NCBI RefSeq assembly: GCF_003010935.1
Contig: NZ_PGGN01000004.1
Span: 372,001 to 436,000, forward strand
DNA length: 64,000 nt
Origin: Phyllobacterium endophyticum
Lineage (GTDB): Bacteria > Pseudomonadota > Alphaproteobacteria > Rhizobiales > Rhizobiaceae
Direction of reading: 5' to 3'
The notes beneath the pieces were generated by a model. The model worked only from the letters and a program-made list of their open reading frames with translations. It was not told where the DNA came from and ran no database searches. Shown in pieces: positions 1 through 8,562 of the stretch. Each line of letters begins with the position of its first letter. Within the stretch, counting starts at the first letter, position 1. Both the position numbers and the translations under genes were made by a program.

Positions 1-258
1 GCAATTCTTTTTCACATCCGGGCAAAATGGCTTTACGCTTAGCTTCAGTGCGCCCGTACCCGTCTGTTTGACTTCCGACTGAAACTCGAAGGTTCCCGCC
101 CGCTGCTCGAAATTCTTGCGATAATAAAGCCCGCCGCTTGCAGCAAAATCCGTGCCGTCAAACCCGTCGAAGAGCATATCGGCATTTGGCTCTGCGGCCG
201 CACCGGCTAGATTGAGGCTGGTGGCGAGAAAAGCCATGGTGAGGATCTTTCCGGTCAT
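1..258 (-). CDS. Secreted protein, polysaccharide-lyase-like (partial, 3' end outside window)
   Basis: Reading leftward from the ATG at 258, 86 codons are present and the frame stays open to the window edge. The first ~22 residues form a signal peptide with a hydrophobic core and an Ala-rich end (AGAAA). The mature part begins with a FDGFDGTDF stretch followed by alternating hydrophobic residues typical of a beta-sandwich. This resembles the start of secreted heparin-lyase-I-like/PL20 polysaccharide lyases, but too little is visible to be sure. Its ATG overlaps the stop of the cyclase gene upstream (ATGA at 255-258), so the two are probably one transcript with coupled translation. A carbohydrate-active exoenzyme is an inference; the signal peptide is seen directly. 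Confidence 0.6.
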   Translation of the reverse strand, partial: MTGKILTMAFLATSLNLAGAAAEPNADMLFDGFDGTDFAASGGLYYRKNFEQRAGTFEFQSEVKQTGTGALKLSVKPFCPDVKKNC

Positions 259-1598
259 TGCATGAATTTGTCGATCATGGGACGCCGGTCCTGAGTTTTG
301 CCGTCGCGGTGCAACAGCATCACCTGCTCCGCATCCGACAGGCCGTCGTAGGTAACCTGATCATAGGCGTCATCCAACTGTCCCGTCTGTTCGGAGGATT
401 TCGGCAATAGAACCGTAACTTTCTGCCCAACCCCGCGCAATTTTTCCTCACCCAATGTGACCCAATCGCCGCCACAATAGGTTGCAAATGCTTGGCTGGC
501 GATGACCTCACGCGAATATTTCTTGGTTAGACCCTGCAGCCGCTGAACCTCGTTAACTGCAGACCCAAAAGCCGAGAAGGTCAGCCGGTCTTTGAGGCCG
601 ACATTGCCAAACATGACGTTGCCGACATGCAGACCGATACCGTAGCGAATGTCGCCAAGGCCATCGCTACGCCGTTCCTTGTTGAGTTCAGCGACACGTG
701 CCTGCGCCTTGAAGACCGCGTTCAGAGCTGTCTGGCAGGCGATCTTCGATGGATCCTTGTGACGACCGCAGGGATAAACCGCGAGAAAGCCATCGCCCAT
801 GAAGCTTAGAATTTCTCCGCCACCGCGATTGAATGGCGCTGCGATTGCATCGAAAAAATGGTTGAGCGTATCGATATACGCCTGCCTGCCTTCTTTTTCC
901 GCCAGCACGGTCGACTCGCGCATGTCTCCCATGACGAGAGCTGCGCGAATAGTGTCACCATCGCCGCGCCGAATCTGACCGTTCAGGACGCGCTTGCCCG
1001 CATTGCCACCGAGATATGTTGTCAGCATGTTATCGGCAAGTTTGCCCAGGACGGCCATTTTGGCGGCAACGGCGAGATGATTCTGCAACCGCAAGAGCGC
1101 GGCGATCATGGCATCGCTGAATCCTTCCTTGCCGTCTGTTGACCATGAGCCCATCATTCCCTGCGTCGACTGACCACCGAAAGGCTGCAGGAAAGCCAAA
1201 TAGTCGGTGACCCCCTCGGCCTTGAGTTCATCGAGGACGGGAAACTCATGGGGGCCGTCGACATCGATTCGCCGGCGCAGATGCTCCAGATTGTTGCTGA
1301 GAAGGTAAAAATAGGGGCTCAGCAGGAATCTCTCCGGTTTTCCGGCAGGGTCATGCCGGTAACCTTCGACGCTCATGCCACTTGAACGTTTCCAAGTGAA
1401 TCCCAACGCGTCATAAAGGGGGTGCAGCATAGAGAATGACAGGTTGACACGAGCTATTGGCAGCCCTGCGGCGGCGATGCGCTCACAGAACCCGCGCACG
1501 ATCGTTTCCAGGTTTTCACCAGCAAGCGAAGTTTGCGTGAGCCAGTCAGCAACCTTGTCGAGAAGTATCGTCGATACGTCAAATTGGGTCGTGCTCAT
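255..1598 (-). CDS. Class III adenylate/guanylate cyclase
   Basis: This 447-residue protein carries a C-terminal class III nucleotidyl cyclase domain (about residues 215-400). The two metal-binding aspartates are recognisable as Asp225 in GDMRES and Asp269 in MGDGF, 44 residues apart. The transition-state pair Asn349/Arg353 lies in SAVNEVQR. The ~200-residue N-terminal part has no signal peptide and resembles the soluble sensor region of rhizobial cyclases. The start at 1598 (MSTTQFD) was chosen over an upstream ATG at 1739 because the extension has no cyclase-like character. The substrate (ATP or GTP) cannot be told by eye. The gene overlaps the downstream secreted-protein gene by four bases. 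Confidence 0.85.
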   Translation of the reverse strand: MSTTQFDVSTILLDKVADWLTQTSLAGENLETIVRGFCERIAAAGLPIARVNLSFSMLHPLYDALGFTWKRSSGMSVEGYRHDPAGKPERFLLSPYFYLLSNNLEHLRRRIDVDGPHEFPVLDELKAEGVTDYLAFLQPFGGQSTQGMMGSWSTDGKEGFSDAMIAALLRLQNHLAVAAKMAVLGKLADNMLTTYLGGNAGKRVLNGQIRRGDGDTIRAALVMGDMRESTVLAEKEGRQAYIDTLNHFFDAIAAPFNRGGGEILSFMGDGFLAVYPCGRHKDPSKIACQTALNAVFKAQARVAELNKERRSDGLGDIRYGIGLHVGNVMFGNVGLKDRLTFSAFGSAVNEVQRLQGLTKKYSREVIASQAFATYCGGDWVTLGEEKLRGVGQKVTVLLPKSSEQTGQLDDAYDQVTYDGLSDAEQVMLLHRDGKTQDRRPMIDKFMQ

Positions 1599-1980
1599 CC
1601 GTCGTCCTTGCAAATGCGAGCCACGTCCACTTTGCACGCACGGTCTTTCTCCTGACAAGAGTGCTAAGAATCGCACACAATTGGCAGAAAACAGGGAAAA
1701 GATGAGCGAATCGGGCAATTGTGTCAACGCTGGCAGCAAATGCGCCAGTAGTCATGCTCTTACCGGTCCGAGTTGCTCAGGCGGGCAGTTGGTGGGCGGT
1801 CCTCTAGCGGTCACTGTTGAAATTTTCAAATGGGCATTTCACCGATCAGAAACAATAGGCGATTGTCACTGATTGCGAGCACAGCACGACAGAACCCACC
1901 GTCGTACTCGCTTGACACCCAACTTCAGAGCGGTCATCTAAACGCCAACCCGCAACGGTGTTTGACTTGAAGAGAATGTC
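1599..1980. other. Intergenic region between divergent genes, possible weak promoter
   Basis: This 382-base region separates the leftward cyclase gene from the rightward dehydrogenase gene. No convincing gene is seen. A sigma70-like -35 box TTGACA lies at 1912-1917, with a poor -10 candidate CATCTA at 1935-1940 after a 17-base spacer. It could drive the dehydrogenase gene, but the -10 match is weak. Confidence 0.3.
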
Positions 1981-3318
1981 TTGGCCACTTCTGCTTTTCT
2001 AGAACTCTCTGGTAAAATCGAGACACGGCGTGCCCACGCCGGTGTCATTGGACTTGGTTATGTCGGGCTACCGTTGGCCATCACGCTTGCGCGCAGCGGC
2101 TTTTCTGTAACTGGTTTCGATATCGACCCAGGCAAAATCATCGCACTCGACGCCGCGAACTCATATATCGAAGCGGTTACGAATGCGGCTCTTGCAGAGG
2201 CAATGGCCACCAAGCGGTTTGTTTCGACCGCCGACTTTTCAACGCTGTCAAAGTGCGACGTGATCATCATCTGCGTGCCGACGCCATTGTCAAAACACCG
2301 CGACCCCGATCTCTCTTTCGTTGAGCAGACGTGCCGCTCGATTGCCGCCTCGCTGCGGCGGGGCCAACTCGTCGTGCTTGAGTCCACAACCTATCCAGGT
2401 ACAACGGATGACGTGGTCAAGGTGATCCTGGAAAAGACCGGACTCAAATCAGGCGTCGACTTCTTTCTCGGTTTCTCGCCGGAGCGTGAAGACCCGGGAA
2501 ATCGCGATTTTCAAACCGCAACGATTCCCAAAATCGTCGCCGGCGATGGCGATGAGGCACGCGAGTTGATGGTAAGTTTTTACGGCGCGGCGGTAAAAAC
2601 AATTGTTCCCGTTTCGTCGAACGCGACTGCGGAAGCAGTGAAACTTACCGAGAACATCTTCAGATCCGTCAATATTGCGCTCGTTAATGAACTCAAGACT
2701 GTCTACGCTGCGATGGGCATCGATATATGGGAAGTCATCGAGGCAGCCAAGACAAAGCCTTTCGGCTATATGCCCTTTTATCCCGGGCCAGGTCTCGGTG
2801 GCCATTGCATACCCATCGATCCGTTTTATCTTACCTGGAAGTCACGAGAGTTCGAGCTGCCAACACGCTTCATCGAGCTTGCAGGCGAGATCAATTCTGC
2901 AATGCCTCGCCTTGTCGTGGGCAAACTCGCCGAGGCGCTCGACAGGTTTTCAGGCAAGGCGCTCAGCCGCTCTCGAATTCTTGTCATAGGGCTGGCCTAC
3001 AAGAAAAACGTTCCGGATATTCGTGAGAGCCCATCGCTTCGTCTAATCGAAATCATTGAGGAGCGCGGCGGAAGAGCTGATTATCACGACCCCTTCGTAG
3101 TCGAGATACCGGCAACACGCGAACATATGGCACTAAAGGGCCGAAAGTCGGTGGAATTGAATGAGTCTTCTATCAAATCTTACGATGCCGTTTTGATCTC
3201 CACTGACCATGATAACATCAACTATGCAGATCTGGCACAATGGGCGCCGCTTATCGTCGACACGCGGAACGTCTTCGCAAGATTGGGTCTGAATTCAGGC
3301 CGCGTAGTGAAAGCCTAA
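1981..3318 (+). CDS. Nucleotide-sugar dehydrogenase (UDP-glucose/GDP-mannose dehydrogenase family)
   Basis: This 445-residue protein is an NAD-dependent four-electron oxidoreductase that turns a UDP-sugar into the uronic acid form for surface polysaccharide synthesis. The Rossmann motif GLGYVGLP is at 24-31. The substrate-binding segments ESTTYPGTT and FSPEREDPG follow. The catalytic cysteine is Cys276 in GGHCIPIDP, and a C-terminal UDP-binding domain begins near 335. The segment pattern fits the UDP-N-acetyl-hexosamine dehydrogenases (WecC/WbpA/TviB type) better than UDP-glucose dehydrogenase, but the substrate is an inference. The start is a TTG at 1981, chosen because no in-frame ATG precedes the Rossmann motif and a GAAGAGAA stretch lies just upstream. 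It ends 15 bases from the convergent DUF3095-like gene. Confidence 0.88.
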   Translation: MATSAFLELSGKIETRRAHAGVIGLGYVGLPLAITLARSGFSVTGFDIDPGKIIALDAANSYIEAVTNAALAEAMATKRFVSTADFSTLSKCDVIIICVPTPLSKHRDPDLSFVEQTCRSIAASLRRGQLVVLESTTYPGTTDDVVKVILEKTGLKSGVDFFLGFSPEREDPGNRDFQTATIPKIVAGDGDEARELMVSFYGAAVKTIVPVSSNATAEAVKLTENIFRSVNIALVNELKTVYAAMGIDIWEVIEAAKTKPFGYMPFYPGPGLGGHCIPIDPFYLTWKSREFELPTRFIELAGEINSAMPRLVVGKLAEALDRFSGKALSRSRILVIGLAYKKNVPDIRESPSLRLIEIIEERGGRADYHDPFVVEIPATREHMALKGRKSVELNESSIKSYDAVLISTDHDNINYADLAQWAPLIVDTRNVFARLGLNSGRVVKA

Positions 3319-3333
3319 CCGCCAGTTCGAACG

Positions 3334-4488
3334 TCAAGAAAGTTTTGCCTTCAAATTGCTGGCGGCCATCGCATAACCGCCCGTTGCTCCGTCGATAAAA
3401 TGAATATGGTCGCGCTCGCGTGGCGTAGGCACGAAACAGGTTATCAGCGCCGAATCCTGCCGGTGCAGACCATACCGCACTATGCCAGACTCCGATGCCT
3501 TCTCGAGTAGCGTTTCTATACGCCGCAAACGCTCTCCATCAATATCGATGGTCATCTTTAGACCATCGTCAAACTTGCGGAAATCCGAGTTCTGTGAAAG
3601 CTCGATTTTATAGCGCCTTGGATCGAAACCTCCTGCGGTGAGTCCAAGCCTGTCCAGTGCGAATGTCAATCCAATTTGTCCTAAGATGGCAATTTTCCGC
3701 GAAAGACGTTTCGCTGGGGGCGCCGTCGCCCGAGCTTCAGCATCGACACCCTTGACAGTCATAGTGATCGGAGGTCCGTCCCGAGGGAGCGGGTGAGCGC
3801 CGCGGCCCTGCTCTGCTGCAACGGCGATGATATCATTCACCAACATCTGAAATTCGTTGGTCGCGCCTGAATTCCCCGGTATGGCAATGATCGAGACGAT
3901 CTCGCCATTGCGCGCCTGGATAGGTCTCCATCGGCAGGAAAGACCGCTGAGATCGGGCCTGGTCCCGGGGGGAGCAGGTGTGATGGCATACCTGCCAGCC
4001 TTCATCTGGGCCTCAGCCCAACTTGATCCGCCTCCTGAAAACATGGCGTAAGAAACGTCAGAACTGACCTCGAAACGCGCGACGCGCACATCAAGACCTT
4101 CAGCACGAATATCAGACATCGGAACGATCGCGGCGCGCAGGACCAGATCGATATCATCTGAAACCCAAGATTGCACCGCCGCCAAGGTTTCCCGAGCGAG
4201 GGAGGTGGCGGATGAGGGAAGTGCTACCAATGCCCCGTCGCCACCGAACACGAAAGGATAGTTCTTTTTTCCAAGCGCGTTCATCAAAGCAGAAATCACG
4301 CTAGCACCGGCCATGTTTACCGCTTTGTAGCGTCCGGCCTCAATTGCTTTGGTGGAATCCACGATATCCGCAATCGCCAACGCCCAATCATCTGGAAGAG
4401 ACTTGTAGTTGCTAGTCTCGGTGACTCCCGAAAATTGGGTGAAGACCGGAAGCGTATCGTAGAAATCGTTGTCAGGTTCTGTCGCCAT
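3334..4488 (-). CDS. DUF3095-like protein with nucleotidyl-cyclase-like N-terminal half
   Basis: This 384-residue soluble protein resembles the uncharacterised DUF3095 family. Its N-terminal half reads like a class III cyclase core. Asp41 in ADIVDS and Asp84 in GGDGAL sit 43 residues apart, nearly the 44-residue spacing of the metal aspartates in the cyclase encoded at 255-1598. A segment LRAAIVPMSDI then fills the place of the usual helix-strand after the hairpin. The C-terminal half (from about 270) has a separate fold, with HRQDSALITCFVP near the end. No signal peptide or membrane segment is seen. Whether it makes a cyclic nucleotide is unknown, because the later Asn/Arg catalytic pair is not obvious. 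Confidence 0.7.
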   Translation of the reverse strand: MATEPDNDFYDTLPVFTQFSGVTETSNYKSLPDDWALAIADIVDSTKAIEAGRYKAVNMAGASVISALMNALGKKNYPFVFGGDGALVALPSSATSLARETLAAVQSWVSDDIDLVLRAAIVPMSDIRAEGLDVRVARFEVSSDVSYAMFSGGGSSWAEAQMKAGRYAITPAPPGTRPDLSGLSCRWRPIQARNGEIVSIIAIPGNSGATNEFQMLVNDIIAVAAEQGRGAHPLPRDGPPITMTVKGVDAEARATAPPAKRLSRKIAILGQIGLTFALDRLGLTAGGFDPRRYKIELSQNSDFRKFDDGLKMTIDIDGERLRRIETLLEKASESGIVRYGLHRQDSALITCFVPTPRERDHIHFIDGATGGYAMAASNLKAKLS

Positions 4489-4785
4489 GTCTTGGCACTA
4501 GCACAATCCTCTGACGCGGGCGACAACTAGTGCAATAATCACGCTGGCTCACAAAAAATCAAGGCACACACCCTATACAATCGCGTCGGCTCTTCAGTCA
4601 GCACAAATACAACGATAAATAGCATTGGGATTGTAAATTGTGGTTTATCAACGATGCATTTGTTCATCGCCTTGTGCGGTGGGTAAAGGTCGTGCAACCA
4701 TATACACGTTACTGATTCTTTGACCCTTAAGAGCGAAACTTTTAAGTACCGATGAAGATGCGGCACATTATGCCCGCCAAGAGGA
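4489..4785. other. Divergent intergenic region upstream of the vjbR-like gene
   Basis: This 297-base AT-richer stretch lies between two divergent genes and holds no convincing coding sequence. A possible -35 box TTGACC is at 4720-4725, with only a poor -10 box near 4743. Autoregulator binding sites would be expected here for a LuxR-type gene, but no clear dyad was found. Confidence 0.3.
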
Positions 4786-5586
4786 ATGATTCAAGTCCCG
4801 ATGCATTTTGATCTGGCCCATTTCCCGGACTTCGATGATCTACGTGGCACCGCCAAGCACGCCACCCTTGAATTGCTTATGGAAATCAGGCAGCAAATCG
4901 GTTGTCGCCATATTACTCATGTAGGCCACAGCGACCATTCGGGCCCCTATCACCGTCCCGCTCCTGATGTATCTGTGCTGACTACAGTCCCAATGAACTG
5001 GATGTTGCGTTACGCGGCCAAGAATTACTTCATGGTCGACCCCGTCATGCAGGTTATGCATTTATCCGCACATGCCCGAACTACGCCCGGAACCATTCGC
5101 AATCTTTCGGCCGATACAGAATTGCCTGCAAAGTCTAAACACTTTCTGCGCGACTGCGAGTTGCGGGGACTGGGCAATCTGTATCTGACGGTCGATACCT
5201 CCAACGCGCATGGTTTTCGAGGTGTGACGCTGTTCACCTTCGACGTTGGTCCGGAGGATGCGAATATATTTGTCGAGGGGATGCGCAAAAGACTGGCGGC
5301 AGTATCTGCGCGCCTGCACAATGTACTTCATGGGAATCGCAACCCAGGTCTCGCCGCCATTGTCGCCAAGCTAGTTACGAAGCGTGAGATCGATTGTCTA
5401 TATTGGGCCGCAAACGGTAAAACTGACGGCGAGATCGGCGAAATACTGAACATCGCGCGCTGGACGGTGGTTACTTATCTGCAGAACGCCAAGAACAAAC
5501 TCGGGTGCTCGAACCGAACATCGACGGTCGCCACCGCCCTTGCACTTGGCATCATAGAAATGCCTGCAATTACAAGCCGGTTCTAG
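4786..5586 (+). CDS. vjbR: VjbR-like LuxR-family quorum-sensing regulator
   Basis: This 266-residue protein has an N-terminal autoinducer-binding domain (about 15-185) and a C-terminal LuxR helix-turn-helix (about 198-260). The HTH segment with NGKTDGEIGEIL, RWTVVTYLQNAK and CSNRTS is very close to what I recall of Brucella VjbR, which controls the virB secretion system and flagellar genes. In Brucella vjbR also sits beside flhB, so the context supports orthology. No luxI-type synthase gene is in the window, so it is an orphan or is served from elsewhere. The ATG at 4786 is almost touching an AAGAGGA stretch, so the in-frame ATG at 4801, which matches the VjbR N terminus better, may be the true start. 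It ends three bases from the convergent gene. Confidence 0.85.
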   Translation: MIQVPMHFDLAHFPDFDDLRGTAKHATLELLMEIRQQIGCRHITHVGHSDHSGPYHRPAPDVSVLTTVPMNWMLRYAAKNYFMVDPVMQVMHLSAHARTTPGTIRNLSADTELPAKSKHFLRDCELRGLGNLYLTVDTSNAHGFRGVTLFTFDVGPEDANIFVEGMRKRLAAVSARLHNVLHGNRNPGLAAIVAKLVTKREIDCLYWAANGKTDGEIGEILNIARWTVVTYLQNAKNKLGCSNRTSTVATALALGIIEMPAITSRF

Positions 5587-5589
5587 GCG

Positions 5590-6021
5590 CTATTCAGGTG
5601 CAGTCAGTTGTGGGAGACGAGCATTATTGAACGCGGCTGCCAGCAATGCCGTGTTGTCTGCGGGGGTTCTGCCGGTGTCGGCGAACCGAATATGATGCAG
5701 ATCGATTTCGCTTTTTTCGCCTGAAAGTGTCAGTCTGAAATAGGCGTTTACGCCCATATTGCTGAATTCAAGATCGAGCATGACTTTCGGCGTTGAACTC
5801 CAGTCAAGCGAGTATTCGCCGCCGAGGCCAAAGGTGAGCGTGTCCGCATGGAAGGTCAGTTCCGTGGCGGAATTGACGATATCGGCGATGTTGCCAAAAA
5901 GCTCGCAACGTATGAACGCGATATAATCTGCGACGTCCACAAGGCGAAGATCGTTTATCACCTCGGCAAGATGTGACGATATGATCTCGACGCGTGCAAG
6001 GGAGTATTGTGTTCGCTTCAT
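5590..6021 (-). CDS. Conserved hypothetical protein, last gene of the motA-flhB operon
   Basis: This 143-residue soluble protein has no signal peptide or membrane segment. The N-terminal half is probably helical; the C-terminal half alternates charged and hydrophobic residues like a beta-rich domain. I do not recognise the family. It follows flhB by 24 bases on the same strand, and an unnamed gene sits between flhB and vjbR in Brucella in my memory, so it is likely part of the flagellar operon. The function is unknown. Confidence 0.7.
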   Translation of the reverse strand: MKRTQYSLARVEIISSHLAEVINDLRLVDVADYIAFIRCELFGNIADIVNSATELTFHADTLTFGLGGEYSLDWSSTPKVMLDLEFSNMGVNAYFRLTLSGEKSEIDLHHIRFADTGRTPADNTALLAAAFNNARLPQLTAPE

Positions 6022-6045
6022 ATGGATCCGCTCGATTGACGCAAT

Positions 6046-7110
6046 TCATTTGCGCCTTGCATTAACAAATTGGATAAGCTCGGCCACGGCCTTGTAGAAT
6101 TCTGGAGCAATCACGTTGTTGACCTGGACCTGCTTGTATAAGGCGCGAGCCAGGGGGATATTCTCGAATATGGGTATTCTGTTTGCTTCGGCGATTTCCC
6201 TTATTTTAAGAGCAATGATGTCCTGACCCTTCGCAACTACGACGGGCGCCCCATCTTGCGCCGGGTTGTAACGGAGAGCAACCGAGAAGTGTGTCGGATT
6301 TGCGACGATCAGTGTTGCGGTCGGCACCGATGCAATCATGCGCTGTCGCGCCCGGTTTCGGCCCAATGAACGAAGGCGGGATTTCAGCAATGGGTCGCCT
6401 TCCGCCTGTTTGTGTTCGTCCTTGATTTCCTGGCGCGTCATGCGAAGCTCGCTGCGCCAATGAATACGCGCCCATGCAAGATCGAATGCTGCAAGAACGG
6501 TCACGGCAATCGCGATGGACGCGAGCAATCGCACGATGTGGGCGCGGATGAGCTCAGGCAACTGGCTTGGTTCAGTGATTATCGCATCGACAAAAAAATG
6601 GCTGTCTTCGAAGAAAATCATGAAGACAATTATGCTCGCGGCGGCAAACTTGAACGTGGACTTAAAGAACTCGACGCGACCTGCGGACCCGAAAAGGCGC
6701 GACCAGCCCTTGGCGACCGAGATTCGCGATGTCTCCGGCTGAATACGGTTCAACACGACACGCGGGGCATTTTGAAGAACAGACGCCAGAATGCCGGCAC
6801 CTGGAACAAGGACAAGCACCGGCAGCAAGGCCAAGCCCACGGCTCCTCCGATGATTGCGAACAACTCCCTGGCATCGTCGGCATTGTTGAGCCGCCAATC
6901 GTCCGATTTGTCGAGCAGCTCGGTAAGAAACGACGCAAGTTTGGCGCCGCTGGGCACAACGACGAATACCATGATGATGAGAAAGGCAATGATTGAGGCG
7001 AGGATTGGCGCTTCCCGCGAGAAGGGCAGGTTGCCCTTTTCGATCGCGTCACTGACTTTCTTCTCAGTGGCTTCCTCGGTTTTGCTATCCTTGTCAGCCG
7101 CATCAGACAT
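6046..7110 (-). CDS. flhB: Flagellar export switch protein FlhB
   Basis: FlhB (354 residues) belongs to the flagellar type III export gate and switches substrate class from rod/hook to filament. Four membrane segments lie in the N-terminal ~215 residues, starting near residue 30. The autocleavage motif NPTH is at 271-274, leaving an 80-residue C-terminal fragment, the usual size. The start MSDAADKDSKTEEATEKK is the classic FlhB N terminus. It lies 17 bases after fliG in the leftward operon. Confidence 0.97.
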   Translation of the reverse strand: MSDAADKDSKTEEATEKKVSDAIEKGNLPFSREAPILASIIAFLIIMVFVVVPSGAKLASFLTELLDKSDDWRLNNADDARELFAIIGGAVGLALLPVLVLVPGAGILASVLQNAPRVVLNRIQPETSRISVAKGWSRLFGSAGRVEFFKSTFKFAAASIIVFMIFFEDSHFFVDAIITEPSQLPELIRAHIVRLLASIAIAVTVLAAFDLAWARIHWRSELRMTRQEIKDEHKQAEGDPLLKSRLRSLGRNRARQRMIASVPTATLIVANPTHFSVALRYNPAQDGAPVVVAKGQDIIALKIREIAEANRIPIFENIPLARALYKQVQVNNVIAPEFYKAVAELIQFVNARRK

Positions 7111-7127
7111 CTGCTAGCGAACCTGCA

Positions 7128-8156
7128 TCACACGCTCGGCTCTTCGGCTGCAAGCTTGAGATCGCCGCGGTCCGCCAACATTATGGCGGTCCGGGCTATG
7201 GCGCGCCGTGCTTCGGTCACGGCATTGGCGTTGATATTCGTCTGGTTGGAGAGTTCGGTCTCTACCATGCGGCGTCCGCGCGTCGATAGCGATTGCAGGA
7301 TGAGTTCCTGTAGTTGCGGCTCGCAGCCGAGCAAAGCCGTTGTGACCACATCGGTCTGGATCTCGTCGAACAGAACGAGCCGTGCTCGCTGCGAAATCCT
7401 CACGATATCCTCGAAGGTGAAGAGCTTCGCCTTGATCTTCGCAAGGTCGTCGGCTCCGAGATCCGAGAGTCCGGCCAGCAACTCGTCAATTTCTGACTTC
7501 TCAAGCTGGTTTATGATGTTCGCTACCGTGCCATGATGACTTTTTTCAGATTTTGAATTGTCCCTGCCAGTGACTTCCCGCTGCAAGATGCCCTCGAGCA
7601 TTGCTGAAACCGCTGGGTCGACCTTACGGATATGCAGGGTGCGCTGAATAATGGCGGTTCGCTCGGCTGGACCGAAACGGATCAAGAGCTTTGCCGCTAC
7701 ATCCGACGGCAGGCGAGAAATCACATAGGCGCCTACCTGGGGGTGTTGTGCGTTGAGATACACATGTAAAACATCAGGAGGTATTCTTGGCAACTGGTCC
7801 CAGACGGACTCTTGGGTCAACAGTTCGGGACGCCTGTTCTCGATGACAGCGCTGGCCTCATCGGCGGAGAGTGTTTCGCGCAACAGTCCCTCAAAGCGCA
7901 TCCCTGCTTCCGACACCGGGGCACCATCGGCGAACGCATTTTCAAACTGCTTCACCAACTCTTCGAAATCGCCAGGCGTAATCGGTTCGAGCTTGCGCGC
8001 GTGGCCTGCAAGCGAACGCAGATCGTCCGCGGTGAAGTGCTTGAGGAGCCGCGATGCCGACGGCCGCCCGATCGCAACGAGCAAGGCTGCTACCTTCTCC
8101 GGTCCAGACAGATCCATGATGGCGCTGCTGCTTTGGGTCGTTTCTTGATCGCTCAT
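7128..8156 (-). CDS. fliG: Flagellar motor switch protein FliG
   Basis: FliG (342 residues) forms the rotor ring that contacts FliF, FliM and the stator. The N-terminal segment GPEKVAALLVAIG begins the FliF-binding domain. The middle domain follows, and the C-terminal torque domain includes the charged helix with DLAKIKAKLFTFEDIV. The length is normal. The gene is the fifth in the operon motA-fliM-orf-fliN-fliG-flhB, 37 bases after fliN. Confidence 0.97.
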   Translation of the reverse strand: MSDQETTQSSSAIMDLSGPEKVAALLVAIGRPSASRLLKHFTADDLRSLAGHARKLEPITPGDFEELVKQFENAFADGAPVSEAGMRFEGLLRETLSADEASAVIENRRPELLTQESVWDQLPRIPPDVLHVYLNAQHPQVGAYVISRLPSDVAAKLLIRFGPAERTAIIQRTLHIRKVDPAVSAMLEGILQREVTGRDNSKSEKSHHGTVANIINQLEKSEIDELLAGLSDLGADDLAKIKAKLFTFEDIVRISQRARLVLFDEIQTDVVTTALLGCEPQLQELILQSLSTRGRRMVETELSNQTNINANAVTEARRAIARTAIMLADRGDLKLAAEEPSV

Positions 8157-8193
8157 GCGGAATAGGCTTCCAGGAGTTATTTAATGGAGTTGA

Positions 8194-8544
8194 TCATGCG
8201 CCGCTGCCGATGACTTCTGTCAGGCTGACACCAAACCGTGACGAATCATCTTCCAGAACGATAACCTCGCCGCGTGCAATGACGCGACCATTGACGACGA
8301 TATCGACGGGGTCGCCAATCTGCTTGTCAAGGGTGACAACGGCGCCGCGGCCAAGCTTCATAAGATTCGCCACCGGCATGGATGTGCTGCCAAGTACGAC
8401 CTGGACATCGACAGGAATTCCCATGATGAGATCGATGTTCGGCTTTGCACCTGCAGGCTTGTGGCTACGCTGCGGTTCATCACGCTTGAGATCCTCGATG
8501 GCTTCGTTCAGCTCGTCTTCGATGGAGTTCTTGTCTGTGGCCAT
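8194..8544 (-). CDS. fliN: Flagellar motor switch protein FliN
   Basis: FliN (116 residues) is mostly a single SpoA-type C-terminal domain: the segments MGIPVDVQVVLG, LMKLGRGAVVTLD and GDPVDIVVNGRVIARGEV give the typical FliN pattern. An acidic N-terminal tail of ~35 residues precedes it. It builds the lower C ring with FliM and helps recruit the export ATPase complex. It is shorter than many FliN proteins, which is common in rhizobia. Confidence 0.96.
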   Translation of the reverse strand: MATDKNSIEDELNEAIEDLKRDEPQRSHKPAGAKPNIDLIMGIPVDVQVVLGSTSMPVANLMKLGRGAVVTLDKQIGDPVDIVVNGRVIARGEVIVLEDDSSRFGVSLTEVIGSGA

Positions 8545-8562
8545 GGTTCAGGAGATCCGGAG

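Noticed and set aside
1912..1940. Strong sigma70 promoter before the dehydrogenase gene
   Set aside because: The -35 box is good but the -10 box is poor, so it is mentioned only as a possibility.
4539..4766. Small open frame upstream of vjbR on the minus strand
   Set aside because: It has no good ribosome-binding site, odd composition and lies in an AT-rich control region.
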